From: Pseudomonas tolaasii NCPPB 2192 | GTDB lineage: Bacteria > Pseudomonadota > Gammaproteobacteria > Pseudomonadales > Pseudomonadaceae | DNA length: 64,000 nt | Direction: 5' to 3' | NCBI RefSeq assembly: GCF_002813445.1 | Contig: NZ_PHHD01000001.1 | Span: forward strand, 5,084,001-5,148,000 | Shown: positions 16,398-25,329 of the stretch, piece after piece | How the letters are laid out: each line of letters starts with the position of its first letter | Position numbering within the stretch: the stretch's first letter is position 1 | Translations under genes and position numbers: made by a program | The notes under the pieces: generated by a model | Seen by the model: the letters and a program-made list of their open reading frames with translations, nothing else | The model's database searches: none | Told to the model about the DNA's origin: nothing

Positions 16398-19097
16398 TCA
16401 GTCCGCCAGGGCAAACCCGCGCTGCAGATCCTCGATCAGCGTCGCCACATCCTCCAGGCCGATATGCAGGCGCACCACCGGGTTCAACGCCCTGTCCGCC
16501 GCGCTCTCACGATCCCTGGTATCCGCCACGGTAACCAGGCTTTCATAGCCACCCCACGAAGCGCCCAACCCAAACACCTGCAAACCGTCGATAAAGCGTT
16601 CGAGCCAGGCCGGGTCAAGGCTGCTCAGTTCAAACGACAACAAGCCATTGCTGCCGGTGAAATCCCGACGCCACAGCGCATGCCCCGGATGCCCGGGCAA
16701 GGCCGGGTGGAACACGCGCTTGACCTGAGGTTGCGCCTGCAACCATTGGGCGATTTCGACCGCCTGACGCTCATGCACATCCAGCCTGGGCGCCAGGGTG
16801 CGTGCACCGCGCAGAATCAGGTATGCGTCGTCGGCACTCACGGCATTGCCGAAGGTGTCGCTCATCCGGCCCAGCGCCGGCCAGGCTGCTTCGGTGGTGC
16901 TCACGCTGCCCATCATCACGTCGCTGTGGCCGCCGAGGTACTTGGTCAGGGCCATGATGGAAATGTCCGCGCCCAACGCCAGCGGGCGGTACAGGTAGCC
17001 TGAGCCCCAGGTGTTGTCGACCGCCAGCAGAATATTGCGCGGCTTGCACAGCGCCGCCATCGCAGGCAAATCACACAGTTCATACAGCAGCGAGCCCGGC
17101 ACTTCGGCGTAGACCAGTTTGGTGTTGGCCTGCAACTGCGCTTCCAGCCCCTGACCGTCCGGTGCGAAATAGCTGACTTCGATGCCGAAGGGCTCGAGGA
17201 ATTCCAGGGCCAGTTTGCGCACCGGCGAATACACCGCGTCGGTGATCAGCACATGGTCGCCGGGGCGCAGATACGCCAGGCACACCTGGGCCGCCGCCGC
17301 GAGGCCGGTACCGTAAAGGCGCGTGCGATAGCCACCTTCCAGTTCGGTCACCAGGTCTTCCAGCGCATGGGACGTCGGGTTGCCGCGCGCGCCGTAACTG
17401 AGCACGCGCTCGCTGTCACGGCGGGCACGGGCGTCGCGCATTTGCGCAAGGTTATCGAACAGCACCGTGCTCAGGCGCGTCACCGGCACGTTGACCGCGC
17501 GGCCGCCCTGGCCTTTTTCGGTGCGCGCAGCGTGGATCAACCGGGTGCGTACCCGCGACGGAGCCGTCAGCGGCTTGAGGCTGGCGATTTCCGCCTCGCT
17601 CATCTGCGCCAGCAGGCCGATTTCCCAGGCCAGATACTGGCGCGCGGCGTCCTTGTTGCCGCTGTGGCGGTCGTGGGTGAAGAACAGAAAGTCGATGCAC
17701 TGCGCGTCTGGCGGGGTTTGCGCGTCTTCGATGACGGGCAGGCCAGCCGCAGCCCAGGCGGCAAAACTGCCGTCCAACAGCCTCGCATCCAGCCCTTCGG
17801 CAGCAAAAGCAGCCAGCGCCGGATCGTCCGCCACCAGCACCAACGGGCGATGATCGGTGTTAAGCAATGAGCGAATCGACCACTGCGAACCCGGAATGTG
17901 CCCCTTGCGAAACACCATGCTCGGGCGCAAGTCGACCAGGTTGACATCGTTCAACTCCAGCGCAAGCGCCTGGGCGCTGATCAGTGGCAACGGCGCATAC
18001 GCCACCGGCTGCAACACCGGCAATGCAAGGCCGCTGGCAATGCCGCCGCGCAATACATAGGCCTCATGCCCCAACTGGCGCAACCAACTGGCCACAATCG
18101 GCGCACGCACGCCGTCACTGTCCACCAGCACCACCCGCGCCTGGCGCACGCCGATATACAGGTCGGTGGACTGGATCAACTGCCCGCCCGGCGTGTGTTG
18201 CGCGCCTGGCAACGTGCCCAGCGCAAACTCTTCGGCGGTGCGCACGTCGCACAGAAACAGGCTGCGCTGGGCGTCGCCGGCCCACTGGCGCACCTGATCC
18301 GCCGAGACATTCACCACCCCTGCCCGCTCAGCCAGTTGCCGGGCGGCCAGCCGCTGCTCAGCCAGGTCAGTGCTGACCTGCTCGGCATAACGCCGCGTAC
18401 TGCCGTGCTCCAGTTTGAAGTCTTCCAGGTACCAGCCCTGAGTGCCGTTTTCCAGCGCGTAGATCGGGTTCTTCAAGCCCAGGTTGATCAGCGTCTGCGC
18501 GCCGATGATGCTGCGCGTGCGTCCGGCGCAGTTGACCACGATGGGCGTGCGGTCATCCGGCACCAGATCATGCACGCGGTAGCCCAGTTCGCCATTCGGG
18601 CAGCAGATGGAACCGGGAATGGTCATCTTGCGGTACTCATCGAAGGGCCGGCCATCCAGCAACACGTGCGGTTCGCCACGGGCCTGCCACTCGGCCAATT
18701 GCCGCGCGGTGATGTGGGGCGTGTGGCTGGCTTCTTCCACCAACTCGCCAAAGGCCTTGGACGGCACATGCACCCCGGCGAACAACTGCAAGCCAGCGGC
18801 CTGCCAGCCATCCGCGCCACCTTCCAGCACGTGCATGAGGCTGTAACCCAGGGTGTGCAAACGCTCGGCCGCGCGCGCCGCCACTTCACCGCCGTCCTGG
18901 TCGTAAATCACCAGACGGACCTGCGGGTTGGGCGCCAGGCGGCGTACCTCCAGCTCCAGGCGGCTATAGGGCAGGTTCACCCCGTGAAACAGGTGGGCTT
19001 CACCGTATTGCCCGTGCTCGCGCACGTCGAACACGGCGATTTCCTGCCCGTCGAACAGCCATTGCTGCAGTTGACTTGGGGTGATGGTCTGGCTCAT
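16398..19097 (-). CDS. Four tandem rhodanese modules fused to a cystathionine beta-lyase-type PLP enzyme
   Basis: 899 residues. Four rhodanese-like folds occupy ~5-115, 128-250, 265-365 and 375-465; ~510-899 is a Cys/Met-metabolism PLP lyase with the Schiff-base lysine in MALTKYLGGHSD (~718). Only the second rhodanese keeps a catalytic loop, VNCAGRTRS (C190). The others have Asp or other residues there (D66 in IYDQDGG; VDSDG; VADDP). MetC-type lyases acting on cystine or substituted cysteines release thiols or persulphides, which a rhodanese could move on. It is last in a ten-gene operon with ABC transporter and cysteine-dioxygenase-like genes. I know of no characterised enzyme with this layout. 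Confidence 0.88.
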   Translation of the reverse strand: MSQTITPSQLQQWLFDGQEIAVFDVREHGQYGEAHLFHGVNLPYSRLELEVRRLAPNPQVRLVIYDQDGGEVAARAAERLHTLGYSLMHVLEGGADGWQAAGLQLFAGVHVPSKAFGELVEEASHTPHITARQLAEWQARGEPHVLLDGRPFDEYRKMTIPGSICCPNGELGYRVHDLVPDDRTPIVVNCAGRTRSIIGAQTLINLGLKNPIYALENGTQGWYLEDFKLEHGSTRRYAEQVSTDLAEQRLAARQLAERAGVVNVSADQVRQWAGDAQRSLFLCDVRTAEEFALGTLPGAQHTPGGQLIQSTDLYIGVRQARVVLVDSDGVRAPIVASWLRQLGHEAYVLRGGIASGLALPVLQPVAYAPLPLISAQALALELNDVNLVDLRPSMVFRKGHIPGSQWSIRSLLNTDHRPLVLVADDPALAAFAAEGLDARLLDGSFAAWAAAGLPVIEDAQTPPDAQCIDFLFFTHDRHSGNKDAARQYLAWEIGLLAQMSEAEIASLKPLTAPSRVRTRLIHAARTEKGQGGRAVNVPVTRLSTVLFDNLAQMRDARARRDSERVLSYGARGNPTSHALEDLVTELEGGYRTRLYGTGLAAAAQVCLAYLRPGDHVLITDAVYSPVRKLALEFLEPFGIEVSYFAPDGQGLEAQLQANTKLVYAEVPGSLLYELCDLPAMAALCKPRNILLAVDNTWGSGYLYRPLALGADISIMALTKYLGGHSDVMMGSVSTTEAAWPALGRMSDTFGNAVSADDAYLILRGARTLAPRLDVHERQAVEIAQWLQAQPQVKRVFHPALPGHPGHALWRRDFTGSNGLLSFELSSLDPAWLERFIDGLQVFGLGASWGGYESLVTVADTRDRESAADRALNPVVRLHIGLEDVATLIEDLQRGFALAD

Positions 19098-19124
19098 GGA
19101 AGTCCCAACAAAGTTAGAAAAGGG

Positions 19125-19772
19125 TTACTGCAACGCCAAAGAGCGCTCGCCGGGTGCTACTTCGCGGCCCTTGGCGTAGGCACGCTGCACCGCCGGCCTT
19201 GCCTTGATGCGCTCGCGCCACGCGTGGATGTGCGGGTAGCTCGCCAGGTCCTGGCCTTGGCGTTGCGGCTGAATCCACGGAAAAATTGCGATGTCGGCCA
19301 CCGAGTATTCACCCGCCACGTACGGCACCTCGGCCAGGCGTTGCTCCAGTACGCCGTACAGGCGCGTGGCTTCGGCGTTCAGCAGGTCAAGGGCAAACGG
19401 GATCGGCTCGGGCGCCTTCTCCTTGAATACCTGCAACTGGCTGAGATAGGGCGTGATATGCCCGACTTGCCAGAACAGCCATTCCTGCACCTTTTGCCGC
19501 TCCACGCTGCCAGCGGGCGGCAAAAACCGTCCGGCGCTGTCGGCCAGGAAGTTGAGAATCGCGCCGGACTCAAACAGGCTCAGTGGCGTGCCTGCGCGAC
19601 GGTCAACAATCGCTGGAATCCGCCCGTTGGCGCTGATGCGCTGGAACTCGGCCTGCTTCTGCTCGCCTTCGCGGATGTTCACCGGCAGCAGGCGGTATTC
19701 AAGGCCAAGCTCTTCCAGCAGGATGCCGACTTTCAAACCATTGCCCGTGGGCCAGTAATACAGATCAATCAT
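19125..19772 (-). CDS. Glutathione S-transferase, YfcG/YghU-like (Nu class)
   Basis: 215 residues from ATG 19772, behind AAGGGG; a longer frame from 19844 runs into a REPIN. The start MIDLYYWPTGNGLKV resembles Nu-class GSTs such as YfcG, which act as glutathione-dependent disulphide reductases using a Thr/Asn pair rather than Tyr or Ser. The thioredoxin-like domain (to ~80) is followed by the all-helical domain (YVAGEYSVADIAIFPWI ~155-171). Next to thiol and sulphane-sulphur enzymes, a role in reducing mixed disulphides or glutathione persulphide is plausible but inferred. Confidence 0.78.
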   Translation of the reverse strand: MIDLYYWPTGNGLKVGILLEELGLEYRLLPVNIREGEQKQAEFQRISANGRIPAIVDRRAGTPLSLFESGAILNFLADSAGRFLPPAGSVERQKVQEWLFWQVGHITPYLSQLQVFKEKAPEPIPFALDLLNAEATRLYGVLEQRLAEVPYVAGEYSVADIAIFPWIQPQRQGQDLASYPHIHAWRERIKARPAVQRAYAKGREVAPGERSLALQ

Positions 19773-19802
19773 AAAAACCCCTTGGACGAACACGGCTAAA
19801 CC

Positions 19803-19874
19803 TGTGGGAGCTGGCTTGCCTGCGATAGCGGTGGTGACTGACACACCGCTATCGCAGGCAAGCCAGCTCCCACA
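19803..19874. repeat. REPIN inside the sulphur operon
   Basis: TGTGGGAGCTGGCTTGCC...GGCAAGCCAGCTCCCACA, 72 bp, very symmetrical, with a short loop (GTGGTGACTGACACAC region). It separates the cupin gene from the GST and rhodanese-lyase genes and could give the last two genes a different mRNA level. Confidence 0.9.
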
Positions 19875-19889
19875 TTGGTCAGTGTTGTG

Positions 19890-20486
19890 TCAGGCGTAGG
19901 CCTTGATCGACGGCGCCATTTGCGAGGCGTTGTAGTTGAGGATGCGGCCGTCCGCTTCCACGCCGTACCGGCCGTTCAATGATTCCAGCGGCAAACCGTA
20001 GAGGTGAAAATGCAAGGTCGCCTGCTCCCCCTCAACCTTGATGCCATGCAGGTCTTCGCCCAGGAACGAGATCGACGTGCCTGGCTGCACAATCACTTCC
20101 TTCTCAAGGGTCAGGGTGGTGAAGCCCGGCTCGCGCCCTTCATCATTGCGCGCGTAGACGTAGTTGATTTCCTGCCCCTCGATGGCGCTGATGATTGCCC
20201 AGGTCTCGTGGTTGTGAGCGATGGTGCTTTTGCCCGGCAGCAACGAGTTGAGGTAGAGGGTCGGCGTGTCACCGTCGTCGTTCAGGCGATAACGAAACGC
20301 GGTGCTGCCCTGCCCCGGCACCGGCGCGGGGAATTCGTCGAAGTTGAACAGGTCGCGGCGCTCGGCCAGGGTTTCCAGCAGGCCGACGATTTCCACCAGG
20401 GCCGCACGGTCTACGCCACGCTGGTTAATGACGCGGATCTGCTGCAGGAATGCCTCGATCACGTCGGCACGGTTTTCGGTACTCAT
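19890..20486 (-). CDS. Cysteine-dioxygenase-like cupin thiol dioxygenase
   Basis: 198 residues from ATG 20486, seven bases after GAGGAA; the preceding GTG is less well placed. The cupin signature is clear: STIAHNHETWAIISAIEGQE (~85-104) supplies two His and a Glu/Gln position, and the third His is in GEDLHGIKV (~145). Members oxidise cysteine to cysteine sulphinate or act on 3-mercaptopropionate and similar thiols. An aminotransferase in the same operon could convert the sulphinate to sulphinylpyruvate, which breaks down to pyruvate and sulphite. The exact thiol substrate is not decided by the sequence. Confidence 0.78.
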   Translation of the reverse strand: MSTENRADVIEAFLQQIRVINQRGVDRAALVEIVGLLETLAERRDLFNFDEFPAPVPGQGSTAFRYRLNDDGDTPTLYLNSLLPGKSTIAHNHETWAIISAIEGQEINYVYARNDEGREPGFTTLTLEKEVIVQPGTSISFLGEDLHGIKVEGEQATLHFHLYGLPLESLNGRYGVEADGRILNYNASQMAPSIKAYA

Positions 20487-20502
20487 CACGCATTTCCTCT
20501 TA

Positions 20503-21327
20503 TCAGACAGACAGGCTGTAACGGCTCAAATTGGTCAACAGGTACGGATCGTGGGCGATGGGGCCACGGCGCCCGGTGTCGCCCAGGGCATGGCGCAGGA
20601 ACGTCTGGGTGCGTTCGCTGACCGGGTTCTGGAAAATCTGCGCGGCGCTGCCATGCTCGACAATCACGGCGTTTTCGGTGAAATACACCACGTCGCTGAT
20701 CTCTTCGGCGAAGCGCATTTCGTGGGTGACCAGCACGCAGGTCATGCCCTCTTCGGTCAGCTCGCGAATCACCGTCAGCACTTCGCCGACGGTTTCCGGG
20801 TCCAGCGCCGAGGTCACTTCGTCAAACAGGATCAGTTCCGGGCGCATCGCCAGGGCACGGGCAATCGCCACGCGCTGTTGCTGGCCGCCGGAGAGCTGGC
20901 CGGGGTAAGCGTCGGCCTTGTGTTCCATGCGCACTTTGGCCAGCAGCGCCCGCGCGTCTTTCTCGGCGTCGGCGCGGTTGCGCCCCAGTACCTTGCGCGG
21001 GGCAATCACCAGGTTTTCCAGCACCGACAAATGCGGGAACAGGTTGTACTGCTGAAACACAAACCCGACACGCTTGCGCAACTCGATACGCTGGGCTTCC
21101 TGGGCCAGGCCCTCGACCTGGGTGTGCCCCACGCGAATGCTGCCGCGTTGGGGCTGCAACAACCCGGTGATGCAACGCAGGATGGTGGATTTGCCCGAGC
21201 CCGACGGGCCGATGATCGACACCGCCTGGCCTTTGAGCACATCGAGGTCGATGCCCTTGAGCACCGGGTTGGCGCCGAACGACAGGTGCACATCCCGCAG
21301 GCTCACCAGGGGTTCAATAGAAGGCAT
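20503..21327 (-). CDS. Amino acid ABC transporter ATP-binding protein
   Basis: 274 residues with Walker A GPSGSGKS (~41-48), Q-loop FQQYNLFPH, signature LSGGQQQR and Walker B LILFDEVTSALD, typical of the polar amino acid (GlnQ/HisP) subfamily. A C-terminal tail of ~30 residues (RRGPIAHDPYLLTNL) extends beyond the usual end. It overlaps the upstream permease gene by 14 bp. It powers uptake through the two permeases encoded upstream. Confidence 0.93.
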   Translation of the reverse strand: MPSIEPLVSLRDVHLSFGANPVLKGIDLDVLKGQAVSIIGPSGSGKSTILRCITGLLQPQRGSIRVGHTQVEGLAQEAQRIELRKRVGFVFQQYNLFPHLSVLENLVIAPRKVLGRNRADAEKDARALLAKVRMEHKADAYPGQLSGGQQQRVAIARALAMRPELILFDEVTSALDPETVGEVLTVIRELTEEGMTCVLVTHEMRFAEEISDVVYFTENAVIVEHGSAAQIFQNPVSERTQTFLRHALGDTGRRGPIAHDPYLLTNLSRYSLSV

Positions 21328-21997
21328 AACGGCGCTCCAGGTGTTGGGTCAGGCGAGAAATCGGGTAGCAATAGGCGAAGAACAGCACCAGCAGGCTCAG
21401 GTAAATCACCACGGTGAAACCGGTCATGTTCACCGTGTTGCTGGCGATCTGCGCGGTGTCGATCACGTCGTGCACGCCCACCAGCGAGGCCAGCGCGGTG
21501 CCCATGGTCACCACCGCGTAGAGGTTCATCCACGGCGGCAACATGCGTTTGAAGCACTGCGGCAGGATGATCGAACGGAACAGCTGGCCACGGGTGAAGG
21601 CCAGCGAGCGTGCGGCTTCCCACTGCGTGCTCGGGATCGAACCGATGGCGCCCCGAAAAATTTCCGCCACGTTGGCGCTGGCCGGCAAGGCCAGACCGAG
21701 GGTGACTTTCACCCAGTCAGGAAACGACACGTAGCTGCTGCCAATATGAATTTCGAACGGGAACACGTAGGTGGTGAAGTAAATCAGCACCAACCATGGC
21801 GCGTTACGAAACACCTGCACCCACAGCCGCGCGACAAACCCGAGCGGCGACAACGCCAGCGCGCCGATCAACAGGCCCAGCACCGAGCCGATGGCAATCG
21901 CCAACAGGCTGATCAGGATGTTCTGGCCAAAACCGGCCACCAGCGCCGGTGACCATTGCAGCAACGCCGACAGCACCGGGAATGAATCAATGGCCAT
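21314..21997 (-). CDS. Amino acid ABC transporter permease (HisM/GlnP type)
   Basis: 227 residues, about five membrane helices. The EAA loop that contacts the ATPase reads STQWEAARSLAFTRGQLF (~121-138). It overlaps the other permease by 11 bp and the ATPase by 14 bp, showing tight translational coupling. Probably one half of a heterodimeric membrane channel. Confidence 0.92.
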   Translation of the reverse strand: MAIDSFPVLSALLQWSPALVAGFGQNILISLLAIAIGSVLGLLIGALALSPLGFVARLWVQVFRNAPWLVLIYFTTYVFPFEIHIGSSYVSFPDWVKVTLGLALPASANVAEIFRGAIGSIPSTQWEAARSLAFTRGQLFRSIILPQCFKRMLPPWMNLYAVVTMGTALASLVGVHDVIDTAQIASNTVNMTGFTVVIYLSLLVLFFAYCYPISRLTQHLERRYAFY

Positions 21998-22712
21998 AGC
22001 CGGGCATCCTCAGGCGCGCTTCCAGCCAGCGCCCCACGCAATTGACGATAAAACTCAGCAGGCCGAAAAAACTCAGGATCAGAATCATCAGTTCCAGCAC
22101 GTTGTCGCTCTGGGTCCAGATCATGATCGCCGCGTAGGTGATGTCGCCCACGGCGATGGCCGAAGCCACGGCGGTCATTTTCACCAGGTCGATCAGGTTG
22201 TTGATCAGCGACGGCAAGGCGAAACGCAGCGCCAACGGCAACTGCACATTCCACAATAATTGGCGGTTGCTGAAGGCCAGGGAACTGGCGGCTTCCAGAG
22301 TCACGGCGGGCACCGCTTCAATGCCGGCGCGCAAGGCTTCGGCGTGGAACGCGCCCTTGTGCAGGGAGATCACGATCACCACCCAGGCAAACGGCGTCAG
22401 CGGGTTGGCCGCGCCGACCGCCTGGGTGAGCAGCATGTTCAGCACCAGAAACGCGCAGTACAACTGCACCAGGGTTGGCGTGTTGCGCGTGACCTCGACG
22501 AACACCCGCGCAGGCTTGGCCAGCCACGGGTTGCCCGAGGTGAGCATCGCCGCCAGGGAAATACCCGCGACCAGGCTGCCGATGATGGTGAACAGGCACA
22601 GCAGGCCGGTGGTCAGCGCGCCCTGCACCAGCGTGCCGCGCTGGTAGGCGTCCAGCAGGAAGGTGTAGTTCAGGCCGATGCCGGCAGCCCAATGGACAAA
22701 CCACTCCATCAT
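21987..22712 (-). CDS. Amino acid ABC transporter permease, second subunit
   Basis: 241 residues from the ATG at 22712, which overlaps the aminotransferase stop (ATGA). A longer frame to 22796 lies inside that gene. The membrane helices and EAA loop (AVTLEAASSLAFSNRQLL) mark the polar amino acid permease family. It pairs with the neighbouring permease. Confidence 0.92.
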   Translation of the reverse strand: MMEWFVHWAAGIGLNYTFLLDAYQRGTLVQGALTTGLLCLFTIIGSLVAGISLAAMLTSGNPWLAKPARVFVEVTRNTPTLVQLYCAFLVLNMLLTQAVGAANPLTPFAWVVIVISLHKGAFHAEALRAGIEAVPAVTLEAASSLAFSNRQLLWNVQLPLALRFALPSLINNLIDLVKMTAVASAIAVGDITYAAIMIWTQSDNVLELMILILSFFGLLSFIVNCVGRWLEARLRMPGYGH

Positions 22713-23911
22713 TGCAGGTTTCCACAGGCGGTCGCGATGCGCCGCCCGGCCTCGGCCACACTCTCGGTCGCAGTCGCAATGGACAGCCGGAACCACGGCG
22801 ACAGGCCATAAGCGCTGCCCGCCACTCCGGCCACGCCCTCTTCCAGCAACCAGGCGACCACATCTTCATCGTTCTTGATGCGAACGCCATCCGGGCGATG
22901 GCGCCCCAGCAAACCCGCGCAGCGCACAAAAACGAAGAAGCCGCCCTGGGGTTCGAGCACCTCCAGACCTTCAACGCTTTGCAGGGTTTTGACCAGAATG
23001 TCCCGGCGCAACTGATAGGCCGTAACCTGCTCTGCGAGGAAACCCAGCCCGCCGGTATACGCTGCCAATGCCGCCGCCTGCCCCACCGAAGAAGCACCCG
23101 ACGTCGATTGCGATTGCACCACGGCCATGGCGTCGGTGAGGTTTTTCGGCCCGGCGCCAAAGCCGATGCGCCAGCCGGTCATGGCATAGGTCTTGGACAC
23201 GCCGCCCACCAACAGGCTGCGGTCGAGCAAATCCGGCGCCACATTCAGCAGGCTTTGTGGCGGGCGCCCGTCGAAACGGATGTGTTCGTACAGCTCGTCC
23301 AGCAGGACCAGCACCTGAGGGTGGCGGCGCAACACGTCCGCCAGCTCGCGCAATTCGGCCTCGCTGTACACCGCGCCGCTCGGGTTACCCGGACCATTGA
23401 GAATCAGCCAGCGCGTGCGCTCGGTGATGTGTTGCTCCAACTGGGCGGGCAGCAACTTGCAGCCCTGCTCCAGCTCGCACTCGATGAACACCGGCGTACC
23501 GCCATTGAAGCGCACGCTGTCGGGAAATGACGGCCAGTACGGCGTCGGCACCAGCACCTCATCGCCGTCATCCAGCGTAGCGGCAAAGGCATTGAAGATG
23601 ATCTGTTTGGCGCCGTTGGCGATCACGATGGACGACAGCGGATAGTCCAGACGATTTTCCTCGGCCAGCTTGCGCTGCACCGCCAGGCGCAGCGCCTTGA
23701 CGCCCGGCGTGGGCGTGTACTTGGTCGCACCGGCCGCGATGGCGGCATAGGCCGCCTGCTTGATGTGCTCCGGCGTGTCGAAGTCCGGCTCGCCGGTGGT
23801 GAGGTCGAGAATATCGCGGCCGGCGTCACGCAATTCAGTGGCTCGGGACTTGGCCGCCGCGTTGGCCGACAGCGACACGCGCTGCACGCGTTGGGACAGG
23901 CGGACGGTCAT
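22709..23911 (-). CDS. Class I PLP-dependent aminotransferase (aspartate/aromatic type)
   Basis: 400 residues. Family motifs: LDLTTGEPDFDTPEHI near the start, NGPGNPSGAVYSE (substrate/PLP Asn, ~170), DELYEHI, and the PLP lysine in GGVSKTYAMTGWRIG (~235). Between ABC genes and the FAD oxidase gene it overlaps both neighbours by 4 bp. Aspartate-type enzymes often accept cysteine sulphinate, which would fit the cupin in this operon; the substrate is inferred. Confidence 0.88.
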   Translation of the reverse strand: MTVRLSQRVQRVSLSANAAAKSRATELRDAGRDILDLTTGEPDFDTPEHIKQAAYAAIAAGATKYTPTPGVKALRLAVQRKLAEENRLDYPLSSIVIANGAKQIIFNAFAATLDDGDEVLVPTPYWPSFPDSVRFNGGTPVFIECELEQGCKLLPAQLEQHITERTRWLILNGPGNPSGAVYSEAELRELADVLRRHPQVLVLLDELYEHIRFDGRPPQSLLNVAPDLLDRSLLVGGVSKTYAMTGWRIGFGAGPKNLTDAMAVVQSQSTSGASSVGQAAALAAYTGGLGFLAEQVTAYQLRRDILVKTLQSVEGLEVLEPQGGFFVFVRCAGLLGRHRPDGVRIKNDEDVVAWLLEEGVAGVAGSAYGLSPWFRLSIATATESVAEAGRRIATACGNLQ

Positions 23912-25329
23912 GGCTGCACCTCAAGGACTTTGCCGGGGTTGAGCAAGTTGTGGGGGTCAAGCGCCTGCTTGATGCGGCGCATCAGGTCCAGCTCAACCGG
24001 GCTTTTGTAGCGGCTGAGCATGCCGACCTTGCGTTGGCCGATGCCGTGTTCGGCGCTGATGGAACCACCGTGGGCGTGGGCGCTGTCGTGTACCAGGGCG
24101 CTCAATTCGGCGTAATGGGCCATGTGTGCCTCCACCGTGGAATCCAGCGGATGGGCCACGTTGTAATGCAGGTTGCCGTCGCCCAGATGGCCAAAGGTGA
24201 AGTTGCGCACGCCGGGAAAATGCTGCTGCAACAGCGCGTCGGTATGCGCAACGAACGCCACCACCTGGGAAATCGGCACCGAGATATCGTGTTTCATGTT
24301 GCGCCCGGCACGTTTCTGCGCCTCGCTCATGTTCTCGCGCAGCAGCCACAGGGCCTCGCTTTGCGCCAGGCTTTCGGCAATCAGCGCGTCACTGATCAGC
24401 TGTTTTTCGAAGGCATCGCCCAGCACCTGTTCGAAGGCCTCGCGGGCGTGGCTTTCGCTGCTGTTGTCAGAGAGTTCGATCAAGGCAAACCACGGCTGGC
24501 TGGCGGTTTTAAACGGCTGCGGGCCTTGCGGGAATTGGTCGCGCAGCAAGGCCAGGCAATCAGCCGTGAGCAATTCAAACGCGGTGAGGCTTGCGCCAAA
24601 ACCGGCGCGGGCATGGGACAGGAACGCCACGGCCTGGGCCAGTTCATCAAAGGCCAGCAACGCGGTGGCCTGGGCCTTGGGCAGCGGAAACAGTTTCAGC
24701 GTCGCCGCCGTGATGATGCCCAACGTGCCTTCGCTGCCGATGTACAAATCCCGCAGGTCGTAGCCGGTATTGTCTTTGCGCAAGCCGCGCAGGCCGTGCC
24801 AGATCTCACCTTCGGCAGTCACCACTTCAAGGCCCAGCGTCAATTCGCGGGTGTTGCCGTAACGCAGCACGCCGGTGCCGCCGGCATTGGTGCCGAGGTT
24901 GCCGCCCAGGGTGCAACTGCCTTCGGCGCCCAGGCTCAGGGGAAACAGGCGGTCGGCGTTGCGGGCCACCTCCTGCACGGTTTGCAGGATGCAACCGGCT
25001 TCCACCGTCAGTGTGTCGTTGTCGGTATCGACATGACGCACGCGGTTCATGCGGTCGAGCAGCAGCAACACGGAACGCCCGCTGGCGTCCGGCGTGGCAC
25101 CGGCCATCAGCCCGGTATTGCCGCCCTGTACCACGATCGGCGCTTTCCAGGCCACACAGGTACGCACCACCGCCGCCACTTCTTCGGTAGTGGCCGGGTG
25201 CACCGCTGCGATCACATTGCCGGTGTAGCGGCCTTGCTTATCAGTCAGGTAGTGCGCCGCCTCTTCACTCGTTTGCACATGGCCCGCGCCGAGCAGTTTT
25301 TGCAGGGTGGCAAAAAGCGTTTCACTCAT
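23908..25329 (-). CDS. FAD-linked 2-hydroxyacid dehydrogenase, GlcD/D-lactate dehydrogenase-like
   Basis: 473 residues from the ATG at 25329, which overlaps the end of the preceding binding-protein gene by 8 bp; the frame extending to 25398 is inside that gene. N-terminal PCMH-type FAD domain (VVQGGNTGLMAGATP, GNLGTNAGGTGVLRYGN) and C-terminal FAD_oxidase_C (FGHLGDGNLHYN, ISAEHGIGQRK). It oxidises D-2-hydroxyacids to 2-oxoacids. Next to an aminotransferase it could supply or remove a 2-oxoacid, for example a mercaptolactate-type compound (inference). Confidence 0.88.
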   Translation of the reverse strand: MSETLFATLQKLLGAGHVQTSEEAAHYLTDKQGRYTGNVIAAVHPATTEEVAAVVRTCVAWKAPIVVQGGNTGLMAGATPDASGRSVLLLLDRMNRVRHVDTDNDTLTVEAGCILQTVQEVARNADRLFPLSLGAEGSCTLGGNLGTNAGGTGVLRYGNTRELTLGLEVVTAEGEIWHGLRGLRKDNTGYDLRDLYIGSEGTLGIITAATLKLFPLPKAQATALLAFDELAQAVAFLSHARAGFGASLTAFELLTADCLALLRDQFPQGPQPFKTASQPWFALIELSDNSSESHAREAFEQVLGDAFEKQLISDALIAESLAQSEALWLLRENMSEAQKRAGRNMKHDISVPISQVVAFVAHTDALLQQHFPGVRNFTFGHLGDGNLHYNVAHPLDSTVEAHMAHYAELSALVHDSAHAHGGSISAEHGIGQRKVGMLSRYKSPVELDLMRRIKQALDPHNLLNPGKVLEVQP

